A stretch of DNA of 64,000 nt from Eutreptiella sp. 'Long Island Sound 2002' (Eukaryota > Euglenozoa > Euglenophyceae > Eutreptiales > Eutreptiaceae). The stretch lies in contig OZ038381.1 in NCBI GenBank assembly GCA_964036045.1, positions 125,991,708 to 126,055,707 of the forward strand, given 5' to 3'. The translations under genes and the position numbers were made by a program. Positions 30,219-40,130 of this stretch are shown here, one piece after another. How positions within the stretch are numbered: the first letter of the stretch is position 1; the number at the start of each line of letters is the position of its first letter. The notes beneath the pieces were generated by a model. The model was not told where the DNA came from and ran no database searches. It saw only the letters and a list, made by a program, of their open reading frames with translations.

Positions 30219-33168
30219 GTAGGTAGGTAGGTCGACTCGGGACTGGGGCTGCCCCGCAGGGGGGACTTACCAAGGGGCTTTTGCTCACCCACCCGCGGCC
30301 CTACTTCACGTGCCCCCACAAAGCGGCTCCCCCACATGGGGGAAGGGCACGGTCGCCGCGAGCAGTACCCTACAGCGGGTTCTGCCCAGAGAGGTAACCC
30401 ATGTTCGACCGAAGTCTCACATTCCTCTCCTTCGGGCGGATGATACGTGGGGGAGGGTCCCAGCGCACATCCTCATCAACCTCCGGATTCTGGGGCCCAG
30501 GGGCCCGGAGCCAGGCCATAGGCCCTGTCCTGCAGGCACCCCCACCTGGGTTGGTTTTCAGTAGGTGTGGGGCGACTTGAAGAAGCACGTGCTACGGGAC
30601 TCGCATGCCGTGGCGCACACTCACACCTCCTGACTCGGTCGAGCTTGCCCTCTCCCGGGGGGCCGGGGGTTCGAAGTAGGTCGTTGTGGCCGGTTGGTCG
30701 GTCGTATGGTACGGTTGCGGTGTAGTTTGGTAATGTAGGTTGGTCGGTTGCGTGATGGTAGAGTCAAGTTTTGTTCGTGGGCATGGTCGTCGGCGGGCGC
30801 GGCGCACCACGGCGTCACCAACCCTTTGGACGCAGTCCCTGTTTCGACCCGTGCACGCCTGGCTTGTTTGGTGTTGGCCGGCTTGCGTGTGGTCTGTTTA
30901 CGGTCAAGTGGTGGCTGCAGCTGCGGTGTTGTTGGTTCGCAGTTGTCTTGGCTGCCTCATGGTCGGCTTGGTTTGCGTGGGTTCCATTGCGCTGCTGCCG
31001 GTGGTCGTTCCGCCGCACGTTGTCTATGCAGCTGGCATGTCCGTGTCGGTGTTGGTCAGTGGCGTTGTGGTTTGTCCAAGTGTAGTGTTTTGTAGTTTGT
31101 TATCGTTGGTTGGTCGCGTTTGTATTGGCAGCGTTGTGGTGTTCTGCTGTGTTCGTGGGCGTGGTCGTCGGCGGGTGTGGCGCACCACTGTGTCACCAAC
31201 CCTTTGGACGCCGTTCCCGTTTCGACCCGTGCACGCCTGGCTGGTTTGGTGTTGGCCGGCTTGCGTGTGGTCTGTTTACGGTCAAGTGGCGGCTGCAGCT
31301 GCGGTGTTGTTGGTTCGCGGTCGTCTTGGCCGCCTTATGGTCGGCTTGGTTTGCGAGGGTTCCATTGCGCTGCTGCCGGTGGTCGTTCCACCGCATATTG
31401 TTTATGCAGCTGGCATGTCCGTGTCGATGCTGGTTAGTGGCGTCGTGGTCTGTCCAAGTGTAGTGTCGTGTAGTTTGTTACCGTTGGTTGGTCGCGTTTG
31501 CATTGGCATCGTTGTGGTGTTCTGCTGTGCTCGTGGGCATGGTCGTCGGCGGGCGTGGCGCACCACGGTGTTGCCAACCCGTTGGGCGCTGTTTCCGTTT
31601 CGACCCGTGCATGCCTGGCTGGTTCGGCGTTGGCCGGCTTGCGTGTGGTCTGTTTACCATCAAGTGGTGGCTGCACCTGTGGTGTGGTTGGTGCGCGGTT
31701 GTCGTGGCCGTCTCATGGTCAGCCTGGTTCGTGTGGGTTCCGTTGCGCTGCTGCCGGTGGTCTCATCGTCGAACCCTGCCCGTTTAGCCAGCACGTTTGT
31801 GTCTGCGTCGGTTTGTGGCGTCTTGGTTTGTACAAGTGTCGTGTAGTGCAGTTTGGGAACGTTCGTGGGCCGCGTCTGCAGCGGTAGAGTCACAGTGTTC
31901 CTCTTTGCTTGTGGCCATGGTGGTCGGGGGGCGCGGCTTGCTACTGTGTCGCTAGCTCGTTGGTCGTCGCTCTCGCACCGGCCCATGCATGCCCGGCCAG
32001 CTGGGCGCTGGTCGGTGCGCGCGCGGTCTGTTCACGGTCACGTTGCTTCTGCTGTAGTGGTTCTGGCGGTGTGTGGTCGTGTTAGTCGCCTCTTGGTTGG
32101 TTTGTTCGGCGTTCGTTCCTTGTCGTCGCAGCGGGTGTTCGCGCAGTCGGATTTGTTGTGCGCAGGTGTGCCGCTTGTTGCGATGTTGGTCGGTGCCAGG
32201 TGCGTGGGGCCGGCACGGTATGTTTTCACTGTGCGCCGCCCGTCCGCCGCAGGAGAGAAGAGCCATGACAAGTGGTTGGACCGCTGTAAAAAAAATTTTC
32301 CCCCTGTCGGTGCCCTGTTCCCTGCCCCGCCCTGGCAGTGTTGCATGCACAATCCATTATCCGGTACTTCGTGGTGCCCCGTAGCCGTACTTCCAGTTTC
32401 GCTTGTGCCACTCATATGTACACTCCTGTCGGTGGCAAGGCCCCGCCGGTCCCCCTCGGTGTGTCCCTGTGCTCCCCATGGGAGCCCCAGGGCGTTGCTC
32501 CAGCTCGGTGGTGCTGTGCTCGTGCTCGTGCCTGTCTGTCTGTCGTGCTCCTTCTCGTGTCGTGCGTTTCGGGTCATTCGGGTGGCGTGTCTGTGTCACG
32601 GAGCCGGGTGTGCTGGCTAGGATGGTTAGGGTGGTTCGGCTTGTGCTGTGGTGTCGGGACGTTCTGTCCGACGTGGCGGGTTGGGCTCGGCGTAACACAC
32701 CCGTGCCTGTTGGCAGGTGGGTCGGCGCGGCCCCGTGCGGTGAGCTTGTGGCCCCCCGCATGCCCCGGGTAGGGTTGTGGAGGACAGGAGTACCGGGTAG
32801 TGTTGCAGCCCCCCTCCCTCTCATGGACGCTGTTAACTGTCTGCGGGGGGTGCGCCCCTCGTACCATTCGCACAGGTTATACGTGTCGTAACCTTACGCG
32901 TCCCAGGCGCTCAACTCCCCGGCGGAGGTGCGCGCTGGTCCCTGCAGTGCACTTATCTGCGGATGCTCGCCCTTGACGGTAATACTCTGGCGGGTGGTTC
33001 GTTAACGTTCTTGTGGTTATCGGCCCGGCCGCGGGTTCCGCGTATTTGGCCGGGCCATTTGCCCGGCCCCTTGTGTATGCGGCTCGCGGGAGAGGGGGTG
33101 AGGCGGGAGGACTGGTCCGGGCGTGGCGCCGCCTCATTCCCTGCTGCAGGTGGGTCGCGGGGCCCGAG
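30219..33168 (-). mobile_element. GC-rich insert F2
   Basis: Starts with the same (GTAG)n run and ends where a second copy of the last 155 bp of the upstream S repeat begins (33169-33323 repeats 30064-30218). Minus-strand orientation is inferred from the 4-bp tail. It contains a 378-bp tandem array and no recognisable retroelement protein. Confidence 0.6.
30700..31860. repeat. 378-bp tandem repeat, about three units
   Basis: Units repeat GGCTTGCGTGTGGTCTGTTTA, GTCGGCGGGCGTGGCGCAC-type blocks at a 378-bp spacing, with 5-15% divergence. Because 378 is a multiple of three, a long + strand frame stays open through it; I regard that as a by-product. Confidence 0.75.
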
Positions 33169-33425
33169 ATTTCCTGGACTGACTGAGGCGCTGACATTGA
33201 TCCAGAGCCTATACATTTTTCTTTGTTTTCTCATGAGTGCTTAGCTATCCTAGTGGTCTGCACCCTAAGGGGCTGTGGCACCTCCTTTTGAGAGGTCCTG
33301 GGTTCAATACCCAGTCAGTCTAGCTAAGTAGGAATATCCCATGTGACATGGCAGTGACCTCAGCGCCACAAGCCATGCCACCTCAGCACCGATGGGACCC
33401 AAAACAAAGAGTGCACATCTCTAGA
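33169..33425 (+). repeat. S repeat, third forward copy (uninterrupted 3' part)
   Basis: Continues through the point where F1/F2 inserted (CAGTCAGTCTAG|CTAAGTAGG) to AAAGAGTGCACAT. B-box-like GGTTCAATACC at 33301-33311, with a weak A box TAGTGGTCTGC at 33251. tRNA-derived but not a foldable tRNA gene. Confidence 0.65.
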
Positions 33426-33537
33426 TGGCATTATAAAAGAGAGGAGGCCCATGTGGGCAGTTGTTCCATGTTTGTAGGATTTCTTCTAACTATCTTTTCA
33501 TAAATCTGTAGGTATTGTGAGTTTTCTTTGTTGCTAC
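33426..33537 (+). promoter_or_regulatory. Element C leader with TATA-like box
   Basis: GCATTATAAAAGAGAGG at 33429-33445 precedes the C coding remnants. The promoter role is inferred only. Confidence 0.3.
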
Positions 33538-34118
33538 ATTATATCCTTTGACTGCAGCCCTTCATGTTGTGGATTTGATCCTCTGGTCCTTTGCCTTGCA
33601 ACTCTGGCCACTTATTTGGGTTGATTTCATCGAACGTTGTTTGTTTGGAAACGCTGAACTACATCAAGAAGCAGCGGGAGCAAGCAGAGGCATCAACAAA
33701 ACAATATCATCAAAGCAATCAACTGTGAAAGCCTGTTCTAACTTTCTGCCGTGCTCGACGGAGCGCAAGTCGTGGTTATTTGTCCTGACCGGGGCCAAAC
33801 TGGGGAAGCTGCTGCATGGCGACCATTTTTGGACCGCATGACTAAAGTACGTTTACCTAGTCCAGATGTACCCCTCTATCTCCCAGATGTGGCAACCAGC
33901 CCATTGGCAGCCCCACGCCGGGGAAGCATTGCATCTCTCATCGATGGCTATGATTGTGATATTTTGTTGGATGAACTGAGTCCCCAAGTGGTCAAGTTTC
34001 CCCATCAAGTGAATTGTGGTTTAACCCGATCTGATCTACTAAAGCGATACGGGCACGATACACCTGCAGCAACACCGGAGGACGAGTCTAAAGTCCAAGA
34101 CATTCACCCTCCGACGGA
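33538..34118 (+). repeat. Left copy of the 581-bp host duplication around insert E
   Basis: Matches 38384-38964 over exactly 581 bp at about 94% identity. It ends GACGGA where the E tail begins. Contains a piece of element C Pol. Confidence 0.85.
33745..34118 (+). pseudogene. Element C: C-terminal part of DAM-like domain and linker
   Basis: Reads LDGAQVVVICPDRGQ, then WRPFLDRMTKVRLPSPDV and PLYLPDV, the counterpart of MVLCSPDWG...YWHTLLDKLTLTS...AMYVPLG in A2. It is followed by LTRSDLLKRYGHDTPAAT. A TAA lies just upstream, and the first half of the domain is in other frames. Cut by insert E. Confidence 0.6.
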
Positions 34119-35501
34119 GTAAGTAGGTAAGTAAGTAAGGGCGGCCGCGTCCGCAGCCTCATCTGACATCTCCTTGCTTGTTTTACATGGTGGCCGCCTC
34201 TGGCGGGAAGGTGAGCTCTCCACCATCAGTTCCCCTGGCGACCGCTTTCTCACCTCACGGCCGAGAACTTCAACCAGGTTCCCTTGGGGCACGGGACGCG
34301 GGGAGAGGGACGGTGACGGGATGTGGCGAACGGGAACGGGACATGGGATGGGACGGGAGGCCGAAAGCGCCAAGCAACAGCCCCGTGGGATTGGGAAACC
34401 AGTCGCCATGGAGTGGTCTACCATGGGCCAACCATGGGGAGCCTGGCCACGGGAAGTCGGGAAAATGCCCTGAACTCCGGGACAGCCGTGAGGTGTCCGC
34501 AGGGGTGAGGGTTGAACCTGAGGTCTCCGGGTCAATGGCCTAAGTACACGTAGGTTCACGCGTGAGCGGGACCTGGGGGAACGTGGAAAGGGTCGCCCCC
34601 TGGCCTCCAGCCGCGGATGGACGACACCCAAGTGCATCCGGGAGCCGAGTGGGTACTCCAACCCTGAGAGATGGGGAGTGGTGGAATGTGGTTGACAGAG
34701 AGAAATACTCCGCTGTCGGCGAGGGCTATCCACAGGAAACCCGCCTGCAGGTGCCCAAAAGGCTGTGCTAGAGGGGGAAGGCAGGAGGACCCTTCGATGG
34801 ATGACCGTAAGGAGCTGAGACCGTGAGAGCAGCGACTGAAGGACACCTGGTTTCCAGCTCCCATGGGGCCGTTGTGTGGCCCGTGCCACACCCCTGTCCT
34901 AGCCCCGTGCCCCCATCCCATCCCCCATCCCGTGTTTATACCCCACCGGGCCGCCAGCAACCCCGTGGCGGGGGCCCACAGGATCCTCATCCATCCGGGG
35001 ACCGTTTCGTGCTTCTTGCACGGGTCGCTCCTATCCACTCCTCTTCTTCCGCGCACTCGGCGGGTTCTCCTTCCCAGTTCCATCTCGGGTCGTCTGGCCA
35101 CTTTTCCAATGTCATGGCCCCTTTGGCCCACCTATGTATTGGCACGAGAACACAGCGTGACCAGGCGGCTGTTGCCCAGCAGGGACGCCACTACACGTAC
35201 CGCCACTAGGGCTTGGAGGAGAGGTGTGTTCTGTGTTCTGTATGCTTGCACCGCCTGCTGTCTTGCCGTCCTTGACGACGTCTTGCATACCTCCTATGGT
35301 AGATTGCCCTTCTGATGTTTGTCCCCCGCCACTCATGGACGAGGGTCCTTCTTTCTGCTGTTCTCCCCATACCTGGCTCGGGCGTGCTGCTGTGTGTGCG
35401 ATTCGCGCCGTGGGTCATGCAGGGTGGGCAGCCCATGTGATCCACCTGTGTTTGAACACAAGAACACAGCGCGTGTTGTTTCTTTTTGTTTGCGGCTGTG
35501 G

Positions 35502-35537
35502 CCTAGCAGGGACGCCACCACACGTACCCCTGCTAGG
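35502..35537. other. Hairpin related to the one at 26967
   Basis: CCTAGCAGGG / CCCTGCTAGG, 10-bp stem, 16-nt loop, in a shared AGAACACAGCGC context. A third, degenerate copy lies at 35174-35212. Confidence 0.55.
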
Positions 35538-35822
35538 GCTTGGATGGATCGAGTGCTTCGCTGTTGTGCGCCGCCTGCGTCGTGGTGTCCATGTTGATGC
35601 CCTTTTTGTTGTGTATGTGTTTCCGCCCTTGGTTTAGCTGGGTGGGCGGCATCGGGTGCACCACTTCACCCTACTTGCTTCACCTGCGGTACGAGTGACT
35701 CTTGCATGGTCGGGGTGTGGAGAGGCGCAGCTACCAGGACTCAGGTCTGGCCTGCAATATCCGGTCAAGGGCCCGCCTCAGCGCGGCCTGTTAAGCCCAG
35801 TTCTTGTGCGGACAGGCTGCCA

Positions 35823-37957
35823 GCCCCGGATGATCCAGTCCGGGGCGCCAGGCCGCCACTTGTCTCTGGATGATCCAGTCCGTGGGACGGCAGCTGCTGC
35901 TGCTTGTCCCGCTCCGGATGATCCAGTCCCGGGCGTCTGCTCTTATTTCACCGGTTTATGCTCGCGTCGTGCTTCAGCCATTCCTTCTTGTTTTGCCCCG
36001 GATGATCCAGTCCTGGGGACTTCTTGGCCTCGTCTCCGCTTCGCTGCATTTCCATATCCTCGTCCGAGTCCTCGCATCACTGCATCACCACGGGCTCCTC
36101 CTCTTGGCTGCCGCACTGCTTCTCCATGGCCTCGCCCTCTTGGCTGCTGCTCCCCTTCACCTCGGCCTGGGCCTCCTATTTACCTCACTGCATCACCACG
36201 GCCTTATCCCCCCCCATGGTTGCAGTACCTCTCCGCGGCCTCGTCCTGGTCTCCGCTTCTTTGTTGTACCCCGGCGTTATCCTCACGGCTGCTTCTCTGC
36301 ATCACCCCGGCCTCATCCTTAGGTCTGTTTTGCTGCTGCACCACGGCTTCGTCCTCAGCTTTGCTGCCCTGCGCCTCCTCGGCCTCGTCCACTTCTCTGC
36401 CTCCCGGCATTTCCTCGGCCGTGTCCTTTGCGTTGCTTTTGGTCCTGTCTCCTCCGCTGCACCACTTTGGTCTCGGCCTCCTGTTTCCTTCTCCTCTGGC
36501 CGCCAATTTCCCCTGGACGCTCGAGCCCGGGGGTTGGGGGCCCCTTCTGGTTGATCCGCCCCGGGCATTCCTGCCCGGGGCGGCAAACCATCTTTCCCCG
36601 GCCCCTGTGGTTGTGGCTGCTCCTTCTTGTTCTGGCCCACATGCTCCAGTCCGGGGCGTCTGCCCACCACGTCTCCCTCGACTTTCGTGTTGTGGGTGCG
36701 GTGGCTCCTGCTGCCTGTTGCACCCCGGATGTGACAGTCCGGGGCGTCTGGCCGCCCTTTGTCCCCGGATGATCCAGTCCGGGGTGCGGCGGCTCGTGCT
36801 GCTTGATCCACCTTGGATGATCCAAGCCGTGGCGCTCGGCCGCCGCTTGTCCCCGGATGCTTCGGTCCGGGGCGCTTGTTCCAGACGGTATGTTCCAGTC
36901 CGGGGCGTCGGGACTCCTTCCTCCGCCTTTTGTTGTCGCTTTGTTTCGGCCGCTCCTTCTTGTGTTGCCCCGTATGATCCAGTCTTGGGGACTCCATGTC
37001 TTCGTCTGTTCTTGGCTGCTTGTCCACGGCCTCGTCCTGGTCACTTCCTCACTGCATCTCCTGGGGCTCCTTCTCTTTGCTGCTCCACTGCTTCTCCTCG
37101 GCCTCGTCCCCCTGGCTGCTCCACCTCATCCCCGCATCCTCGTCCACTTGTGTGCATCGCTGCATCTCCTGGGCCGTGTGCTCAACTTGGTTTTTCTGCT
37201 TCTCTCCGGCCTCGTCCTCCACTCCCCTTCGCTGCATCCCCACTCTAGCTCTCCGTGGCCAACAATCCCGTCCGTGGCGATCGGCCGCCGCTTGTCCTCG
37301 GTTGTTCCAGTTCGGGGGGCGGCTGCCCCTGCTCCTTGTTCAGTCCCGATTGCGCCCGTCTGGGGCGTCCGACCGCCACTTGTCCCCAGATGTTCCAGTC
37401 CGGGGGGTGGCGGCCCCTGCTGCTTGTTCCGCCCCGGATGTTCCAGTCCGGGGCGTCGTGACTCCTTCCTCCGCATTTTGTGGTCGTTTCGCTTCGGCCG
37501 CTCCTTCTTGTTTTGCCCCGGATGATCCAGTCCTGGGCATTCCATGTCTTCGTCTGCTCTTTGCTGCTTGTGCACGGCCTCGTCTTGGTGACCCCTTCCC
37601 TGCATCTCCTGGGGCTCCTCCTCGTCGCTGCTCTGCTGCTTCTCCTCGGCCTCGTCCCCTTGGCTGCTCCATCTCATCACCCCGTCCTCGTCCACCTGTG
37701 TGCATCGCTGCGCCACCTTGGCCTTGTCCTCTTCTTGTTTTCTCCGCTTCTCCCCGGCCTCGTCCTCCTCTCCGCCTCGCTGCATCTCAACGGCCTCGTC
37801 CTCGTGGCCGCTTCTCTGGCTCCCCGTGGCACCTGCTGCTTGTTCCGCCCCAGTTGATCCTGTCCTGGGCTTCCACCGCCACTGGTCCCTGGATGCTCCA
37901 GTCCAGGGAGCGGTGGCTCCTGCTGCTTGGTCCGCCCCGGACGATCCAGTCCGGGGC
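35823..37957. repeat. Array of about 20 dispersed short hairpins
   Basis: Consensus stem GCCCCGGA, loop TGATCCAG, stem TCCGGGGC. Clean examples are 35823-35846 and 37934-37957. At 37886-37909 the stem is TCCCTGGA/TCCAGGGA, changed on both arms, and is extended by outer CCACCGC/GCGGTGG. Spacers are C/T-rich with CTCGGCCTCGTCC-type motifs and a looser higher-order period of several hundred bp. Confidence 0.7.
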
Positions 37958-38383
37958 GTCCGGTCTCTCTGGCGCTGCTTGGCCCTGTCTCCCCTTCGGT
38001 GTCGCTCCTCAGCCGTGGTTGTGTGGTTGTGGCGCGCGCTGTCCGGGTTTGCTGCACCCAGTGGCCGTTGTTTCATGGCACCTAACCTTTGTGCCGTGGT
38101 TGTGGCCGTCGGCGTGCCTCTCTGGCGTGCCTCGTGGCCCCCGCGTGGTGCGCCGCGCCTCGACCGGTCCGGTCGCTCTCGGTGCTCCGGTCGGCTTTCC
38201 CGACACCGTGGTGCCTTTCTGCATTCCGGGGGCTTTCGCCCCCGGATTTACTGGGCGGCTGCGCGGGGCACGCGGAGGCCGGCCGAGAACCGGGCTCATT
38301 GTGCCTGCCGCTGGCCCCCGCCGAGGCAGGGGCGCTGGGCTCGCTCCGCCTTGTACCCGATCGGAGCCCGGCGATAGCCCGCG

Positions 38384-38964
38384 ATTATTTCCTTTGACTG
38401 CAGCCCTTCATGTTGTGGATTTGATCCTGTGGTCCCTTGCCTTGCAACTGTGGCCACTTATTTGGGTTGATTTCATCAAAACTTATTTGTTTGGAAACGC
38501 TGAACTACATCAAGAAGCAGCAGGAGCGGACAGAGGCAACAACAAAACAACAACATCAAAGCAATCAACTGTGAAAGCCTGTTCTAACTTTCTGCCGTGC
38601 TCGACGGAGCGCAAGTCGTGGTTATTTGTCCTGCCTGGGGCCAAACCGGGGAAGCTGCTGCATGGCGACCATTTTTGGACCGCATGACTAAGGTACGTTT
38701 ACCTAGTCCAGATGTACCCCTCTATCTCCCAGATGTGGCAACCAGCCCATTACCAGCCCCACGCTGGTGAAGCATTGCATCTCTCATCGATGGCTATGAT
38801 TGTGATATTTTGTTCAATGAACTGAATCTCCAAGTGGTCAAGTTTCTCCATCAAGTGAACCGTGGTTTAACCCGATCTGATCTACTAAAGCGATACGGGC
38901 ACGATACACCTGCAGCAACACCAAAGGATGAGTTTAAAGTCCAAGACATTCAGCCTCTGACGGA
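38384..38964 (+). repeat. Right copy of the 581-bp host duplication around insert E
   Basis: Begins ATTATTTCCTTTGACTG immediately after E and ends GACGGA, continuing into intact element C sequence. Confidence 0.85.
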
Positions 38965-39597
38965 ATCAGATGAAGAACAGTACGCTGGCGCACGAGATGC
39001 TGAAGTTGACAAGGTGGACATTCAGTGGGAAGAGGTGAGTGGGGAGCCTGCAGAAGTGCAATGGGATAAAGTCAGTGGAGACGGCTATCTGGCGGATCTC
39101 AATCTCGCTCAGCCCCTGAAGTACGACCCATTCTCAAGCATCCGCGAACATTATTGGGGCCGAATGGAGGATTTACTGAGTGAAGACGATCTCGAAGATT
39201 CAGTTATGGGAGGTGTACAAAACTTTACCATGTCATGTCTCGCCCTACATGCTATGCAAGAGTATGGCGCAACCATGCAAGTTGAGGAGGACAAGACAAG
39301 AATTGCCAACCCATGTGGATGGCCGGTCTCGAAGGAAGACTTACGGTCTTTGAAGGAGGACATTGAACTCCGAATCTTCCAGATATCTGAGGAACAACAA
39401 AGGCTACAGCTCAAGGACAGATGGAAGAGCCATTACAACGAGTTCATGGACAGGAGCGTTGACGGGGACGAAACACATTTGCTCTATCAATGTCTGGACG
39501 ACGACCGCTTTATTTTCGCTGGCGATGATGTTTACCAGGACGTTACGGCTCTACTCATTGAGTGTTACTCCGTATCGAGGGAAGAGTATGGGAAATG
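38640..39597 (+). pseudogene. Element C Pol: linker between DAM-like domain and RT
   Basis: The DAM-like C-terminus is broken here. From 38810 the frame is open for 262 residues to a TGA at 39595. It reads VVKFLHQVNRGLTRSDLLKR, an acidic region with repeated VEW/VQW motifs (DIQWEEVSGEPAEVQWDKVS) and a helical stretch (LRSLKEDIELRIFQISEEQQ). This linker aligns with 22651-23200 of A2. No catalytic motif; likely a structural spacer. Confidence 0.6.
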
Positions 39598-39666
39598 AAA
39601 TTTAGTAGCCACAGATGATTTCGAGGAGAAGATCAAAAGTGTGCCCTCAAAAATTCAGGAAGTGCT

Positions 39667-40083
39667 ATGCCGGAGGAAGGTTGCTTTGGACCGCTCATGG
39701 CTCATGGTTCGTGTGAGAAGTTGGTTACCATGGACTTGGAATTGTTGGATGAACCCAACAAAACCACAGTGCGTTCAAAGCCATTTCCAGCTAGCAAGGC
39801 CAACAGTGAGGAAATAATGCTTCAGATCACTGAATGCATTGCAGCCGACCTCGCTGAAAAAAATGAGGAAGCAGAGTATCCAAAGCACTGCTCTCCCTGT
39901 TTGTTGGTTGACAAACCAGGGAGCAACGCCAAAAGGTTGGTTGTCCACTACAGGAAGCTGAACAAGCTCACCAAGCAACGTTCTGGAAGTCTACCAAGTT
40001 TGGAACAAGCACTGGAAAGAGCCGCTCATTGCCATTACAAATTCAAATTGAATAAGCGCAGTGGTTTCTGGCAAGTGAGTTAA
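39667..40083 (+). pseudogene. Element C reverse transcriptase, N-terminal part
   Basis: Motifs: DEPNKTTVRSKPFPASK, SPCLLVDKPGSNAKRLVVHY and KFKLNKRSGFWQVS, equivalent to finger and early palm of a Ty3 RT. The usual first catalytic Asp position reads N (LNKRSGFW versus A2's MDKGSRFW). Ends in a stop at 40081; the rest continues in another frame. Confidence 0.7.
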
Positions 40084-40130
40084 CAAAACGAGCGCCGGAT
40101 TTTCCAGCATTTATTGCCCTTAATGGTCAA

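Larger units (their letters stand above)
28731..30970. repeat. Two tandem identical 1,120-bp units
   Basis: 28731-29850 and 29851-30970 match base for base where I compared them, including three predicted reading frames. Each unit contains an S repeat followed by the 3' part of insert F. Either a very recent duplication or an assembly duplication. Confidence 0.85.
34119..38383 (-). mobile_element. GC-rich insert E
   Basis: 4,265 bp. The left end is TAAGTAGGTAAGTAAGTAAG, a (TTAC)n/(CTAC)n 3' tail on the minus strand. The right end stops at 38383, where the host duplication restarts. The interior is GC-rich, with a hairpin array (35823-37957) and blocks shared with 26881-27190. Long frames in all six directions are low-complexity products of the repeats. 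No RT, endonuclease or transposase motif. Retrotransposition by a LINE- or Penelope-like mechanism is an inference from the tail and 5' truncation. Confidence 0.6.

Noticed and set aside
30740-31846. 368-codon + strand frame over the 378-bp repeats
   Set aside because: Composition is V/C/W-rich repeat translation, three frames are open at once, and the host insert runs on the other strand.
33243-33325. A tRNA gene in the S repeat
   Set aside because: The T-arm is good but the acceptor stem does not pair and six extra bases follow the T-arm; called tRNA-like only.
35823-37957. CRISPR-like array
   Set aside because: Irregular spacing, palindromic units with variable sequence, eukaryotic context and no cas genes.
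35656-38687. 530- and 563-codon frames in insert E, and K/E-rich minus-strand frames
   Set aside because: They are translations of the C/T-rich hairpin array, open on both strands.
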